From positions 62,001 to 126,000 of the forward strand of contig CAVSDL010000006.1 of NCBI GenBank assembly GCA_963726775.1: a DNA stretch of 64,000 nt, written 5' to 3'. Position 1 is the stretch's first letter; every line of letters starts with the position of its first letter. The translations under genes and the position numbers were made by a program. The notes under the pieces were generated by a model, which saw only the letters and a program-made list of their open reading frames with translations, was not told the origin of the DNA and did not search any database. The stretch is from CAIWHR01 sp963726775. GTDB taxonomy: Bacteria; Pseudomonadota; Gammaproteobacteria; Burkholderiales; Casimicrobiaceae. Positions 1 to 8,481 of this stretch are shown here, piece after piece.

Positions 1-225
1 GAGCGTCGTGACGAGCTTCATCACGGACGCGGGATTGAGCGGCATCGCCGCGTTCAGCGCGAACAGCGGCCACGGCTTGCCGGCTTCCTGCACGACGATC
101 GCGGCGGCATTGAGCGGCACGCCAGCGTCCAGGAACGCACGGCCGACCTCGCGCGGCAGCGCGGCCTGTGCCGTGGTGGCGTACAGCGCGGCAAGCGCAA
201 GGACGGCTAAGCGCAGTGGCTTCAC
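1..225 (-). CDS. dacB: D-alanyl-D-alanine carboxypeptidase/endopeptidase (PBP4-like), N-terminal fragment
   Basis: Only the first 75 codons are present; the gene runs off the left edge. The visible part has a signal peptide (hydrophobic stretch about residues 5-21, cleavage near AQA-ALP) followed by the active-site SxxK motif of penicillin-binding serine peptidases, SVMK at residues 67-70, in the context NPASVMKLVTTL. In S13-family PBP4 enzymes this serine cleaves D-Ala-D-Ala cross-links in the periplasm. The GTG start at 225 overlaps the bioA stop in a GTGA junction, so translation is probably coupled. The family call rests on the N-terminus alone. Confidence 0.78.
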   Translation of the reverse strand, partial: MKPLRLAVLALAALYATTAQAALPREVGRAFLDAGVPLNAAAIVVQEAGKPWPLFALNAAMPLNPASVMKLVTTL

Positions 226-1535
226 GCGCAATCCAGGATGTCGCGGGTGCGGGCGATGAGCAGCGCGAATTCCTCGTTGGTCACGACGTAGGGGGGCATG
301 AAATAGACGGTGCGGCCGATCGGGCGCAGCAGCAGTTCGCGGGCGAGGCCCTCGGCGAAGCACCATCGCGCGAAGTCGGCGCGCGTCGTCTCCACGTCGA
401 ACGCCCAGATCATTCCCTGCCGGCGGAAGTGCCGCACTTTCGGATGCACGGCGATCGGCCCGGCAAGCGCGGTCCAGCGTTCGGCTTTGATTCGATTGGC
501 GGCAATCACGCCGTCGTCGCGGAAGATGTCGAGGACGGCGAGCGCCGCACGGCACGCGAGTGCATTACCCGTGTACGAATGAGAGTGCAGGAACGCGCGC
601 GCGACGTCGCGGTCATAGAAGGCGTCGTATACGGCATCGGTTGTCAGCACGCACGACAGCGGCAGGTAGCCGCCGGTGATGCCTTTCGAGAGGCAGAGAA
701 AATCCGGCGCGGGCGCACCGGCCTGCTCCCAGGCGAAGAGCGTCCCGGTGCGTCCGAAGCCGGTCATGATCTCGTCCGCGATCAGCAGCACGTCGTAGCG
801 CGTGGTGAGTTCGCGCGCCCGGGCGAGGTAGTGCGGGTCGTGCATCACCATACCTGCCGCGCCCTGCACCAATGGCTCGACGATCAGCGCGGCGGTGGTC
901 GCGTGATGCAGGGCGAGATGTGCTTCGAGCGCCCCTGCGGCGCGCACGGCGACGTCTCGCGCCGACTCGCCCGGCGCGGCCCGGCGCGCATCGGGGCTCT
1001 CCACGATTGCGTTGCGGTTGAGGAGCGGCGCATAGACGTCGCGGAAGATCGGCACGTCGGTCACGGCCAGCGCACCGAGCGTCTCGCCATGGTAGCCGCC
1101 GGCAACGCTCGTGAATTGCGTCTTCGCGGGCCGGCCGCGATTCTTCCAGAAGTGGAACGCCATCTTGAGCGCAATTTCCGTCGCCGACGCGCCGTCGGAG
1201 CCGTAGAACGCGTGGCCCAATCCGGCAGGGGCCATCGCCGCGAGTCGCTCCGACAATTCGACGACGGGGCGATGCGTGAACCCCGCGAGGATCACGTGCT
1301 CCAGTTCGCCGAGTTGCGCGGCGACGGCGGCGTTGATTCTCGGATTCGCGTGGCCGAACAGGTTGACCCACCACGAACTTACGGCATCGAGGTAGCGACG
1401 ACCGTCGAAGTCGTAGAGCCACGCGCCCTGCCCGCGCGCGATCGGCACCAGCGGCAGCGTCTCGTGCACCTTCATCTGCGTGCACGGATGCCAGACCGCG
1501 TTGCGGCTTCGCGCGAGCCATTCGGCGTTGGTCAC
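222..1535 (-). CDS. bioA: Adenosylmethionine-8-amino-7-oxononanoate aminotransferase
   Basis: 437 residues, full length for BioA, a class III PLP aminotransferase that makes 7,8-diaminopelargonate in biotin synthesis using S-adenosylmethionine as amino donor. Visible signatures are the N-terminal HPCTQM, SSWWVNLFGH near residues 53-62, GYHGET near 147-152, the cofactor Asp254 in LIADEI and the Schiff-base Lys284 in SKGITGGYLPLS. It starts with GTG at 1535, overlapping the upstream patatin gene in a GTGA junction, and its own stop overlaps the start of the dacB-like gene, giving a tightly coupled three-gene unit. No other bio gene lies in the window. Confidence 0.95.
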   Translation of the reverse strand: MTNAEWLARSRNAVWHPCTQMKVHETLPLVPIARGQGAWLYDFDGRRYLDAVSSWWVNLFGHANPRINAAVAAQLGELEHVILAGFTHRPVVELSERLAAMAPAGLGHAFYGSDGASATEIALKMAFHFWKNRGRPAKTQFTSVAGGYHGETLGALAVTDVPIFRDVYAPLLNRNAIVESPDARRAAPGESARDVAVRAAGALEAHLALHHATTAALIVEPLVQGAAGMVMHDPHYLARARELTTRYDVLLIADEIMTGFGRTGTLFAWEQAGAPAPDFLCLSKGITGGYLPLSCVLTTDAVYDAFYDRDVARAFLHSHSYTGNALACRAALAVLDIFRDDGVIAANRIKAERWTALAGPIAVHPKVRHFRRQGMIWAFDVETTRADFARWCFAEGLARELLLRPIGRTVYFMPPYVVTNEEFALLIARTRDILDCA

Positions 1536-3820
1536 AGCGGGCGTCCCAGCAGCAGGTAGAAGCTCGACGCGCCGCCGGACGTGCGTCCGTAGGCGAAATA
1601 GAACGGGCCGAGGAACGTATCGGCGGCCAGGAAGACGCTGCCCGCCTTGAGCAGGTCGGCGGCGGATACCGCGTCGCGGATCTGCCAGGCGTTGCCCGCC
1701 TCGAGCGAACCCCCGGCAAAGATGCTTCCGCCGATGTAGGGGACCCGAACGAGCCGATGGTAGTAGACGACCCGCCCCAGGCCGAGGTAGCTTCCGGCCA
1801 GTTCGCCGTTGCGCAGCCCAGAAAGATTGAGAAATCCGCCCAGCAGGAACGGATTGACGAGCGACGGATCGTCGCGGGAAAGCGCGCCGACGTGTACCGC
1901 CACGTTGACGAAATCATCCGGAGTGAAGCCGATGCCGGCGTTGGCCAGAAAATCGGCGCGGCCGAGGCGCTTGCTCACCTCGTCGGGGTTGGAGCCCAGG
2001 CGCTGCGTGCGCTCGCCGTAAAAGACGTCGAGTTCGGCCTTGAGTCCGCGATGGGGAAAGAACGCGTTGTCGAGATTGTCCCAGCGCCCGAGGATACGCA
2101 GCCCGGCATCGGTTTGCCGCGTGGTCTGGAATCCGGGGACCGCGACCGTAGGGCTGCCCCGGTAGAACGTGTAGGAGGGCCCGACCCGGATTTGTCCGGA
2201 GTTCCCTATTGGAGCCCCGACGTCGAGGCCCGCCGTGTTGGTCTCCACCGCGTACTCGGCGACGCGCTGCGAGCCGGCAAAGACGTAACGCGGAACGTTG
2301 CGCAGGAAGCCGTGCGCGGAGACGAACGCCGTTTCGCCAACGTCGAGCGGCTGGTAGAACTCGGTGGCGGCGCGGGTGATCCGGCCGAGCTCGATCTCGT
2401 TCAGCCACTGCGCTCCCAGGCCGTTCACCCAGACGCGCCGATGGCCGGCCAGCAGCGAAAAAGTGGATTCGCCCTGAAAGTCGGACGAATAGGCCAGGCC
2501 GAAGCGGACATAGTTGGGCCCCATGGACTTTTCGCGCACATTGAGCACGAGGCCGCTGCGACCGCGATCTTCGACGAGACGATAGTCGATGCGCTCGTAT
2601 TCGCCGGTGCCGTACAGCCGCGAGATCCGGTCGTCCATTGCCTTGACGTCGAGCGGTTCGCCGAGGGGGATCTCCATCTTTTCGACGAGCACTTCCGGAT
2701 TGGCGAACTCCGTGCCTTCGATCCGGACGAACTCGATCCGCGGCGGCGGCGTGTCGGTGATCCTCGGCCGCGCCGCCTTGTACGCCGCATAGTCGCCCTC
2801 GGACAGCGCCAGGCGGGCGAGTTGCGGCGCAGCCTGGCGCGCTGCCGCTACACCCTTGCGGATGAACTCCGCACCCTGATCGAAATCGACCGAGGAGAGC
2901 GCGCCCAGGTCCGGCGAGATCAGCACGTCGCCGGACCGCAGTGAATCGAGCTGCGCGCGCACGTTCTGCTCGGTCAGGATGTTGATCATCTGACCGGTCA
3001 GTCCGACGATCGACGACAACTGCTCGCGCGACAAGAGCGGCGTGCCGATGTTGACGGCAATCACCACATCCGCGCCCATCTTGCGGACGACGTCGACCGG
3101 CAGGTTGTCGACGAGCCCGCCGTCACCCAGAATCCGGCCCCGCAGCTCGATGGGCGAGAACACGCCCGGAATGGACATGCTGGCGCGCATCGCCTCGTAC
3201 AGCTGCCCGTCGCCGAATACGAAGGGCTTGCCGGTGACCATGTCGGTCGAGACCGCGCGGAACGGGACGGGCAGCCTGTCGAAATCGCGGATGCCGTCGG
3301 CCCTGCCGGTGAGCTCGTGGAGGAACAGCTCGAGGTTGGCGCCGGAAAGCGCGCCCTGAAAGCCGCGGATTTGACCGTCGCGAAAGCCGATCTCGATCGG
3401 CAGCGGGAAGCGCGTGTCGATCTGCTTGTCGCGGAAACTCAACTCGCGGCGCGGCGGCGAGTCGGAGAACAGCTTCGTCCAGTCGACCTTGGTGACGATC
3501 TCTTCCATCGTCGCGGGAGGCGTGCCGCTCGCGTAGAGGCCGCCGACGATCGACCCCATGGACGTGGCCGCGAGATAGTCGACGGGGATGCGCATCTCCT
3601 CCATGACCTCGAGGACGCCGATGTGCGTGATCCCGCGCGCACCGCCGCCCGAGAGGACGAGTCCGACTTTGAGGCGATGCCGCGCGGGGGGGTCTCCGGC
3701 AGCCGCGGGCGGCGACGGTTGCGCCGGCGCGACGAGGGCGAGGCACGATGCAGCGACCAGAAGCGCGAGGCGCGCAACGGAGATGACCGTCGAGACGGAA
3801 ATGGAGGAGACCGGGCGCAT
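1532..3820 (-). CDS. Patatin-like phospholipase fused to POTRA and Omp85 barrel (type Vd, PlpD-like)
   Basis: 762 residues. A signal peptide (about 1-35) is followed by a patatin domain with oxyanion motif SGGGARG (57-63), nucleophile Ser87 in TSMGS and dyad Asp233 in DGG. A single POTRA-like segment follows (around IEFVRIEGTEFANPEV), then a C-terminal surface-antigen/Omp85 beta-barrel. This is the architecture of PlpD, a type Vd self-secreting phospholipase, so the protein is probably an outer-membrane lipase exposed to or released outside the cell. The reading frame is open up to 4075, but the stretch before Met 3820 is arginine-rich with no signal sequence, so I start at 3820. A perfect TATAAT lies only 15 bp upstream. 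Confidence 0.9.
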   Translation of the reverse strand: MRPVSSISVSTVISVARLALLVAASCLALVAPAQPSPPAAAGDPPARHRLKVGLVLSGGGARGITHIGVLEVMEEMRIPVDYLAATSMGSIVGGLYASGTPPATMEEIVTKVDWTKLFSDSPPRRELSFRDKQIDTRFPLPIEIGFRDGQIRGFQGALSGANLELFLHELTGRADGIRDFDRLPVPFRAVSTDMVTGKPFVFGDGQLYEAMRASMSIPGVFSPIELRGRILGDGGLVDNLPVDVVRKMGADVVIAVNIGTPLLSREQLSSIVGLTGQMINILTEQNVRAQLDSLRSGDVLISPDLGALSSVDFDQGAEFIRKGVAAARQAAPQLARLALSEGDYAAYKAARPRITDTPPPRIEFVRIEGTEFANPEVLVEKMEIPLGEPLDVKAMDDRISRLYGTGEYERIDYRLVEDRGRSGLVLNVREKSMGPNYVRFGLAYSSDFQGESTFSLLAGHRRVWVNGLGAQWLNEIELGRITRAATEFYQPLDVGETAFVSAHGFLRNVPRYVFAGSQRVAEYAVETNTAGLDVGAPIGNSGQIRVGPSYTFYRGSPTVAVPGFQTTRQTDAGLRILGRWDNLDNAFFPHRGLKAELDVFYGERTQRLGSNPDEVSKRLGRADFLANAGIGFTPDDFVNVAVHVGALSRDDPSLVNPFLLGGFLNLSGLRNGELAGSYLGLGRVVYYHRLVRVPYIGGSIFAGGSLEAGNAWQIRDAVSAADLLKAGSVFLAADTFLGPFYFAYGRTSGGASSFYLLLGRPL

Positions 3821-3835
3821 TGCGTGACCGCGTCG

Positions 3836-3841
3836 ATTATA
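3836..3841 (-). promoter_or_regulatory. Perfect TATAAT -10 box before the patatin gene
   Basis: Read on the minus strand this is TATAAT, 15 bp before the ATG at 3820. No clear -35 hexamer sits 17 bp further upstream, so the leader would be very short and the assignment is tentative. The rest of the divergent gap to the cytochrome b561 gene (3842-4047) shows no other convincing element. Confidence 0.35.
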
Positions 3842-4047
3842 GCGGCGCCGGAGCAGCGCCACGCCCGGAAGGCGCGAAACCAAGGACGGCGGTCTCCCGG
3901 GCTCGCGATTGACAACGCGATCCTCCGCCCCTAGGGTCCTTGCTGTTCGATCGACATGGGCCTGTCGTCCTCGCGAGCCAGGGCCCGGCGGCGTTCGAGA
4001 CGCGCTTGCGCGCCACGGATGATGTTCGAGGCGAAGAACCCGGCAAC

Positions 4048-4611
4048 ATGAACGGCTCCGGTACCCGCTACACATTTACCGCCATTGCGCTCCACTGGCT
4101 CGCGGCGCTGCTCATTGCGTGCAATTTCGCGCTCGGCGTGTCCATGGTCGATCTGCCGTTCTCGCCGCAGAAGTTCCGCTGGTACGGCTGGCACAAGTGG
4201 ATCGGCATCACGGTGTTCGCCGTGGCACTTGCCCGTCTGGCGTGGCGCCGGGCATTCCGACCCCCGCCGCCCGTCGCGATGGCGGCGTGGCAGCGCAAGG
4301 CGGCCGCGGTGACGCACGCGGCGCTCTACACGCTCATGGTGGTCATTCCGGTGTCGGGTTGGGTGTACAGCTCGGCCACGGGCGTGTCCGTGGTCTACCT
4401 CGGACTCCTGCCCCTGCCCGACCTCGTGGGCAAGGACAAGGCGCTGGCCGCCGTCCTCAAGGCGGTCCACGTAACATTGAACTTCACCCTGCTCGCGCTG
4501 GTCTTTGTCCATGCCGGTGCCGCGATCAAGCATCACCTCGTCGACCGCGATGGGGTGTTGGCGCGCATGCTGCCGCTCCCGGGACGCGACGGAAAGGGCT
4601 CGCCGCAATGA
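4048..4611 (+). CDS. Cytochrome b561-type integral membrane protein
   Basis: 187 residues with about four membrane spans. Histidines that could ligate two haems b lie in IALHWLAALL, YGWHKWIGI, VTHAALYTLM, AVHVTLNF and FVHAGAAIKHH, the usual pattern of bacterial YodB/CybB-type b561 proteins that pass electrons across the inner membrane. The ATG at 4048 is chosen because the first span follows directly; the upstream in-frame stretch is not hydrophobic. The stop overlaps the next ATG (ATGA). Pairing of b561 with YceI genes is common in proteobacteria and suggests quinone- or isoprenoid-linked redox work, but the partner is not known here. Confidence 0.9.
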   Translation: MNGSGTRYTFTAIALHWLAALLIACNFALGVSMVDLPFSPQKFRWYGWHKWIGITVFAVALARLAWRRAFRPPPPVAMAAWQRKAAAVTHAALYTLMVVIPVSGWVYSSATGVSVVYLGLLPLPDLVGKDKALAAVLKAVHVTLNFTLLALVFVHAGAAIKHHLVDRDGVLARMLPLPGRDGKGSPQ

Positions 4612-5174
4612 AATCGTTTCGTTCGTTCATCCCGCCGCTTGCCGCGATGCTGATGGCGGCGGGGGGCGGTGCGTCCGCGCAGGGCGTGCTGATCGACAAG
4701 AGCGAGATCCGCTTTTTCTCGAAGCAGATGGGCGTCGGGGTCGAGGGCCGCTTTCGCAAGTGGAAGGCCAGCGTCGATTTCCGCCCGAAGGACCTCGCAC
4801 GATCAAAGGCGGATTTCGAGATCGAGCTGGCGAGCATCGACCTCGCGAGCGAAGAATCGGAGACGGAGGTGAAGCGTACGCTGTGGTTCGACACCGCGAA
4901 GTTTCCGGTGGCGAAATTCGCGTCCACCGGCATGAAGGACCTCGGTGGCGACCGGTACGAAATGGCCGGAGCGCTGTCGTTGAAGGGCGTCACGAAGGAC
5001 GTCGTCGTGCCGCTGACGCTCAAGAAGGACGCCGCCGGCAACAGCGTTGCCGAGGGCCAGTTCACCGTCAAACGTCTCGATTTCCGGATCGGCGAAGGGC
5101 TGTGGGCCGACACCGACACGGTTGCCAATGATGTCGCCGTGCGCGTACGGATGGTGCTGCCGCCGGTCAGGTAA
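4608..5174 (+). CDS. YceI-family periplasmic protein, copy 1
   Basis: 188 residues with a signal peptide (about 1-25, cleavage after ASAQ). The mature part is a YceI-type lipocalin-like beta-barrel that in studied members binds a polyisoprenoid. Conserved features seen are the strand pattern of FEIELASIDL, the segment LWFDTAKFPVAKFAST and the repeated-strand LSLKGVTKDVVVPLTL. It begins inside the b561 stop codon (ATGA), so the two are probably co-translated. The sequence is clearly different from the two YceI genes that follow, so this is not a very recent duplication. Confidence 0.9.
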   Translation: MKSFRSFIPPLAAMLMAAGGGASAQGVLIDKSEIRFFSKQMGVGVEGRFRKWKASVDFRPKDLARSKADFEIELASIDLASEESETEVKRTLWFDTAKFPVAKFASTGMKDLGGDRYEMAGALSLKGVTKDVVVPLTLKKDAAGNSVAEGQFTVKRLDFRIGEGLWADTDTVANDVAVRVRMVLPPVR

Positions 5175-5254
5175 CGATCGCGGCGGGCCGTCCGTCCTGC
5201 CCTGCAGATCCGTTATTCCGTCGCCGACGGACGCGGTCCCGCAAAGGAGTTCCG

Positions 5255-5827
5255 ATGAAGGTCCCGATCGCCGTTGCTGCGTTCGCGCTGGCGCTGATGG
5301 CTGGCCCTGCGCCGGGCGCGGAGACCTACAGGATCGATTCCAACCACACGATTCCGACCTTCGAGATTTTCCACGCCGGGTTCTCCTTGCAGCGCGGGAG
5401 CTTCTCGAAGACTACGGGCAGGATAACGCTCGACCGGGCCGCGAAGACAGGCACGATCGACGTGGCGATCGACGTGGCGACCGTGAACACGAACCAGGCG
5501 GCGCGCGACGCGGTCCTGAAAAGCGACCGGTTCTTCGATGTCGCGCAATTCCCGACGATGACCTTCAGGTCGAGCACCCTGCGGTTCGACGGCGACGCCG
5601 TGGTCGGCGCCGACGGCGAGCTTACGTTGCTCGGCGTGGCGCGTCCGGTCGCGCTGGCGGTCGCCAATTTCCGCTGCGGACCGCATCCGCTCAACAAGGC
5701 GGTACAGGTGTGCGGCGCCGAAGTCACGACGTCGATCAAGCGCTCCGCATGGGGCATGGCGTCCGGCATCCCCGATCCGGCCGACGATGTCAAGATCGCG
5801 ATCCCCATCGAAGCCGTCGCGGAATAA
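5255..5827 (+). CDS. YceI-family periplasmic protein, copy 2
   Basis: 190 residues with a signal peptide (about 1-21, cleavage after GPAPGA). The mature domain shows the classical YceI pattern: YRIDSNHTIPTFEIFHAGFS near the N-terminus, FFDVAQFPTMTFRS in the middle and LTLLGVARPVALAV after it. Two cysteines (FRCGP and VCGAE) could form a disulfide. The start is preceded by AAGGAG at good spacing. It follows copy 1 by 80 bp in the same direction and is closer in sequence to copy 3 than to copy 1. Confidence 0.92.
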   Translation: MKVPIAVAAFALALMAGPAPGAETYRIDSNHTIPTFEIFHAGFSLQRGSFSKTTGRITLDRAAKTGTIDVAIDVATVNTNQAARDAVLKSDRFFDVAQFPTMTFRSSTLRFDGDAVVGADGELTLLGVARPVALAVANFRCGPHPLNKAVQVCGAEVTTSIKRSAWGMASGIPDPADDVKIAIPIEAVAE

Positions 5828-5963
5828 CGCATCGGGTGTCGGCGACGCGCAGATCGAGCGATCGGAAGACGCCGGCGGGGAATAGCGCCTGCGGCACGCT
5901 GTTTGCACTCGCGTGGTCACCATGGCGGATTGGACTCCGCGGACATCGCGCGGCCCGAATCCG

Positions 5964-6597
5964 ATGACCGTTTACCCGGAAATTTCGAACGATCTTTCGT
6001 TGTGGTGCATGGGCGTGGCCGTCGTGCTATCGATGGCGGCCGCGATGCCGTCGGCTGTCGCGGCACCGACCTATCGGGTCGAGCCCGAACAGAGTACGGC
6101 GGGATTCTCGGTGACTCATCTCGGTATCGCGCGGCAGCGGGGCCGTTTCGACCGGGCCTGGGGAACGATCGTGATCGATCCCGCGGGAGGCGGAGGCAGC
6201 ATCGACGTCGTCATCGATCCCGCCTCGGTCAATACGGGATGGAATGCGCGCGACGAGTTCCTGCGCGCCGAAGACATGTTCGATGTCGCCCGCTTTCCCG
6301 TCGTGCGGTTCCATTCGACGCGGCTCGAGTACAACGGACAGCAGGTCGTGGCCGCGGATGGCGACATCACGCTTGCGCGGGGTCACGCAGGCCGTGCGGC
6401 TGGAGGTGCAGTGGCTGGTTTGCGGAATCAATCCCGCCGATGGTCGCGAAGGCTGCGGCGCCACGGTGACCGGGCGTCTCTTGCGGCGCGATTTCGGAAT
6501 GGATTATGCATATCCGCTCGTCGGCGACGAAGTCGAGCTGGATTTCGCGATCACGGCGTTCCGCGTGCGCGACGAGGGAGAAACCGAGCCGCCGTGA
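5964..6597 (+). pseudogene. YceI-family gene, copy 3, interrupted by a +1 frameshift
   Basis: The first part reads as a YceI protein with signal peptide (MGVAVVLSMAAAMPSAVAA) through ADGDITL in one frame. At 6372-6376 (cttgc) the frame shifts, and the remainder, RGVTQAVRLEVQWLVCGIN to the stop at 6597, continues in another frame. Removing one base there restores TLRGVTQAV, the expected YceI strand, so the gene is disrupted by a single extra base. Without the shift the first frame continues into non-YceI sequence until 6815. This could be a true pseudogene or a sequencing error. The start is uncertain: Met 5964 or the signal-peptide Met 6009. Confidence 0.8.
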
Positions 6598-6640
6598 CGC
6601 GGATCGAGAATTCGCTCCGGTCGCCCCCGGCAAGCCCAAT

Positions 6641-7624
6641 TCAACGAACGGCCGGTCGCACCCGCGACTTCAATCGTTCCACCGCCGCAACCAGTTCCCG
6701 CGCGATACCGGGCTCGCGCACCGAGTGGCCGGCGTCGGGAACCACGATGTATTCCGCCTCGGGCCAGGCGCGCACGAGGGTGTCGGCGGTGACCGGGGGG
6801 CAGATGATGTCGTAGCGGCCCTGCACGATCGTGCACGGCAGATGCCGGATGCGGGCCAGGCCGGCGAGCAACTGATCGTCGGCCAGGAACGCGCGGTGCA
6901 CGAAATAGTGCGCCTCGATCCGGGCGATCGCCAGCGCCGATGCGTCGCTGTCGATTTTCACCGCGAAGTCGTTCGATGGCAGCAGCGTCGAGCACGCCCC
7001 CTCGTAGCGGTCCCACGCCTGCGCCGCGGGCAAGTGCACCGCAGGCTCGGGGTCGCAGAGGCGACGGTAGTAGCTGCCCAGGAGATCGCCGCGTTCGGCC
7101 TCGGGGAGGAACCCGGAGAATGCGCGCCAGGCTTCCGGGAACACATTGCGCATTCCGTTCATGAACCAATCGAGCTCCGCGGGCCGCGCCAGGAATATGC
7201 CGCGCAGCACGAGCCCGAGGCAACGCGCCGGGTGCGCTTCCGCGTAGGCGAGCGCCAGCGTCGAGCCCCACGAGCCGCCGAATACCAGCCATTGGCCGAT
7301 GCCAAGGTGCCGGCGCAGTCGCTCGAGGTCCGCGATCAGGTCCTGCGTCGTGTTGCCTCGAAGCTCCGCGCTCGGCGTCGAGCGGCCCGCGCCGCGCTGG
7401 TCGACGAGCACGATGCGCCAGAACGCCGGATCGAAATAGCGGCGGTGGTGCGGCAGGCAGCCGCCGCCGGGCCCGCCGTGCAGGAATACGAGCGGCGTGC
7501 CGTCGGGGTTGCCGCAGGTCTCCCAGTACAGCGTGTGAAGGGCGTCGACGTCGAGCCGCCCCATCGCATAGGGATCGATCTCGGGGAACAGGATCTCGCC
7601 GCGCGTTGCGGGATTGTCGGGCAT
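6641..7624 (-). CDS. pip: Proline iminopeptidase
   Basis: 327 residues, an S33-family alpha/beta hydrolase that removes N-terminal proline from peptides in the cytoplasm. The oxyanion motif HGGPGGG is at 49-55, DQRGAGRS at 75-82, the nucleophile Ser118 in GGSWGS, Asp272 in GRYDIICP and His300 in DAGHSVREP; together these are diagnostic for Pip. The start is Met 7624 (MPDNPATRGEILFPEIDPY), since homologues begin just before such a segment; an open extension to 7693 is arginine-rich and unlikely. It converges on the YceI pseudogene. Confidence 0.95.
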   Translation of the reverse strand: MPDNPATRGEILFPEIDPYAMGRLDVDALHTLYWETCGNPDGTPLVFLHGGPGGGCLPHHRRYFDPAFWRIVLVDQRGAGRSTPSAELRGNTTQDLIADLERLRRHLGIGQWLVFGGSWGSTLALAYAEAHPARCLGLVLRGIFLARPAELDWFMNGMRNVFPEAWRAFSGFLPEAERGDLLGSYYRRLCDPEPAVHLPAAQAWDRYEGACSTLLPSNDFAVKIDSDASALAIARIEAHYFVHRAFLADDQLLAGLARIRHLPCTIVQGRYDIICPPVTADTLVRAWPEAEYIVVPDAGHSVREPGIARELVAAVERLKSRVRPAVR

Positions 7625-7702
7625 CGGGTGGGTGGGCCGGTAATCAGGGCGACGCCGGCTCGCACAAGCGCTCGTCGCTGGCCGGCGTATCAAGTATGCA
7701 GG

Positions 7703-7731
7703 AAAAGCCGCCGCGCCGAAGGCGGCGGCGC
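7703..7731 (-). terminator. Rho-independent terminator after the IclR-side operon
   Basis: On the minus strand a GCCGCC-rich stem with a TTCG-type loop and GGCGGC return arm is followed directly by TTTT. It lies 18 bp past the stop of the 7749-8444 gene and would end the iclR-led operon before the iminopeptidase gene. Confidence 0.65.
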
Positions 7732-7748
7732 CGATTCGCGCGCGACGA

Positions 7749-8444
7749 TCAGCCGGCGCTCCAGGGCGTCTTGCAGCGCGAGTGCTGGAGCTGGTACACG
7801 GCGGTGGCTGGCGCCGGTGCCGCGTCCCCCTGCAACGCGCGCAGTTCGGCCGTCAGCGTCTCGCCGGCGCCGCGCACGTCCGCCGCTCCGCCGCCCTCGA
7901 TCAGCACGATCCACGTCGGCACCAGGGTAGCTTCCGCCCGCGCCGCTTTTTCCGCTGTTTCGATCTTGCTCACCTCCTCGTCGGCGAGCAGCAGGTGCAC
8001 CCCGGCAACACGCTTGCGAAAGGCGAGCGGCGGCAGCAGGCGGGAGCGCAGGGCGTCGACGGTCCGCTCGCGCTCGGCAGCGGCAATGTCGAAGCGCTGG
8101 GTCAACATGAACCCTCCCTGGCCGACTCCGGTCGTGTATGCCACCCGGCAGATCGAGCGCGCCACATTGCGGAACGAAGGCACAACCCGCCTCGTCCATT
8201 CCGTCGGCGCGTTGAGTCGGTTGAGGTAGTCCTGGCCGCCGAGCACTTCGGGGCTGTCGGCCTCGTACAGATTGAAGAATTCCGGCCCGCCGGACGCAGC
8301 GACGTACCGGCGCCCGCGGCGAAAGCCGGGAATGCCGACACGCTCGGGCATGTGTTCCCGATTGTGCCATTCGTAGAAGTCGTCCTTCGCTTCCGGCGCG
8401 AGATCATGCCAGATGGCGACGGCGCCAAGGCCTGCGAGACTCAT
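7749..8444 (-). CDS. Hypothetical dimeric alpha-beta-barrel protein (EthD/DUF4286-like)
   Basis: 231 residues, no signal peptide or membrane span. The N-terminal half, with IWHDLAPEAKDDFYEWHNREHMPERVG split around a WHNREH core, and FFNLYEADSPEVL, looks like a ferredoxin-like alpha-beta-barrel domain of the EthD or DUF4286 kind; a second, similar half appears to follow. Some such proteins are small oxygenases or lactone/ester-handling enzymes, but nothing here fixes a reaction. It is the last gene of the iclR-ATPase-hydratase unit and ends at a good terminator, so it probably serves the same substrate pathway. Confidence 0.6.
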   Translation of the reverse strand: MSLAGLGAVAIWHDLAPEAKDDFYEWHNREHMPERVGIPGFRRGRRYVAASGGPEFFNLYEADSPEVLGGQDYLNRLNAPTEWTRRVVPSFRNVARSICRVAYTTGVGQGGFMLTQRFDIAAAERERTVDALRSRLLPPLAFRKRVAGVHLLLADEEVSKIETAEKAARAEATLVPTWIVLIEGGGAADVRGAGETLTAELRALQGDAAPAPATAVYQLQHSRCKTPWSAG

Positions 8445-8481
8445 CGGTCGTCCTGTCGAGGGTCCGGAAAACGCCGCGCGC

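Noticed and set aside
168..1559. Long open frames opposite bioA and opposite many other genes (for example 1757-2944 and 26674-28203)
   Set aside because: They are antisense shadows of GC-rich coding sequence, rich in Arg/Asp/His, without domains or ribosome sites, and overlap well-recognised genes.
3821..4075. N-terminal extension of the patatin protein to the open start at 4075
   Set aside because: The extension is Arg-rich without signal features, and Met 3820 gives a normal signal peptide.
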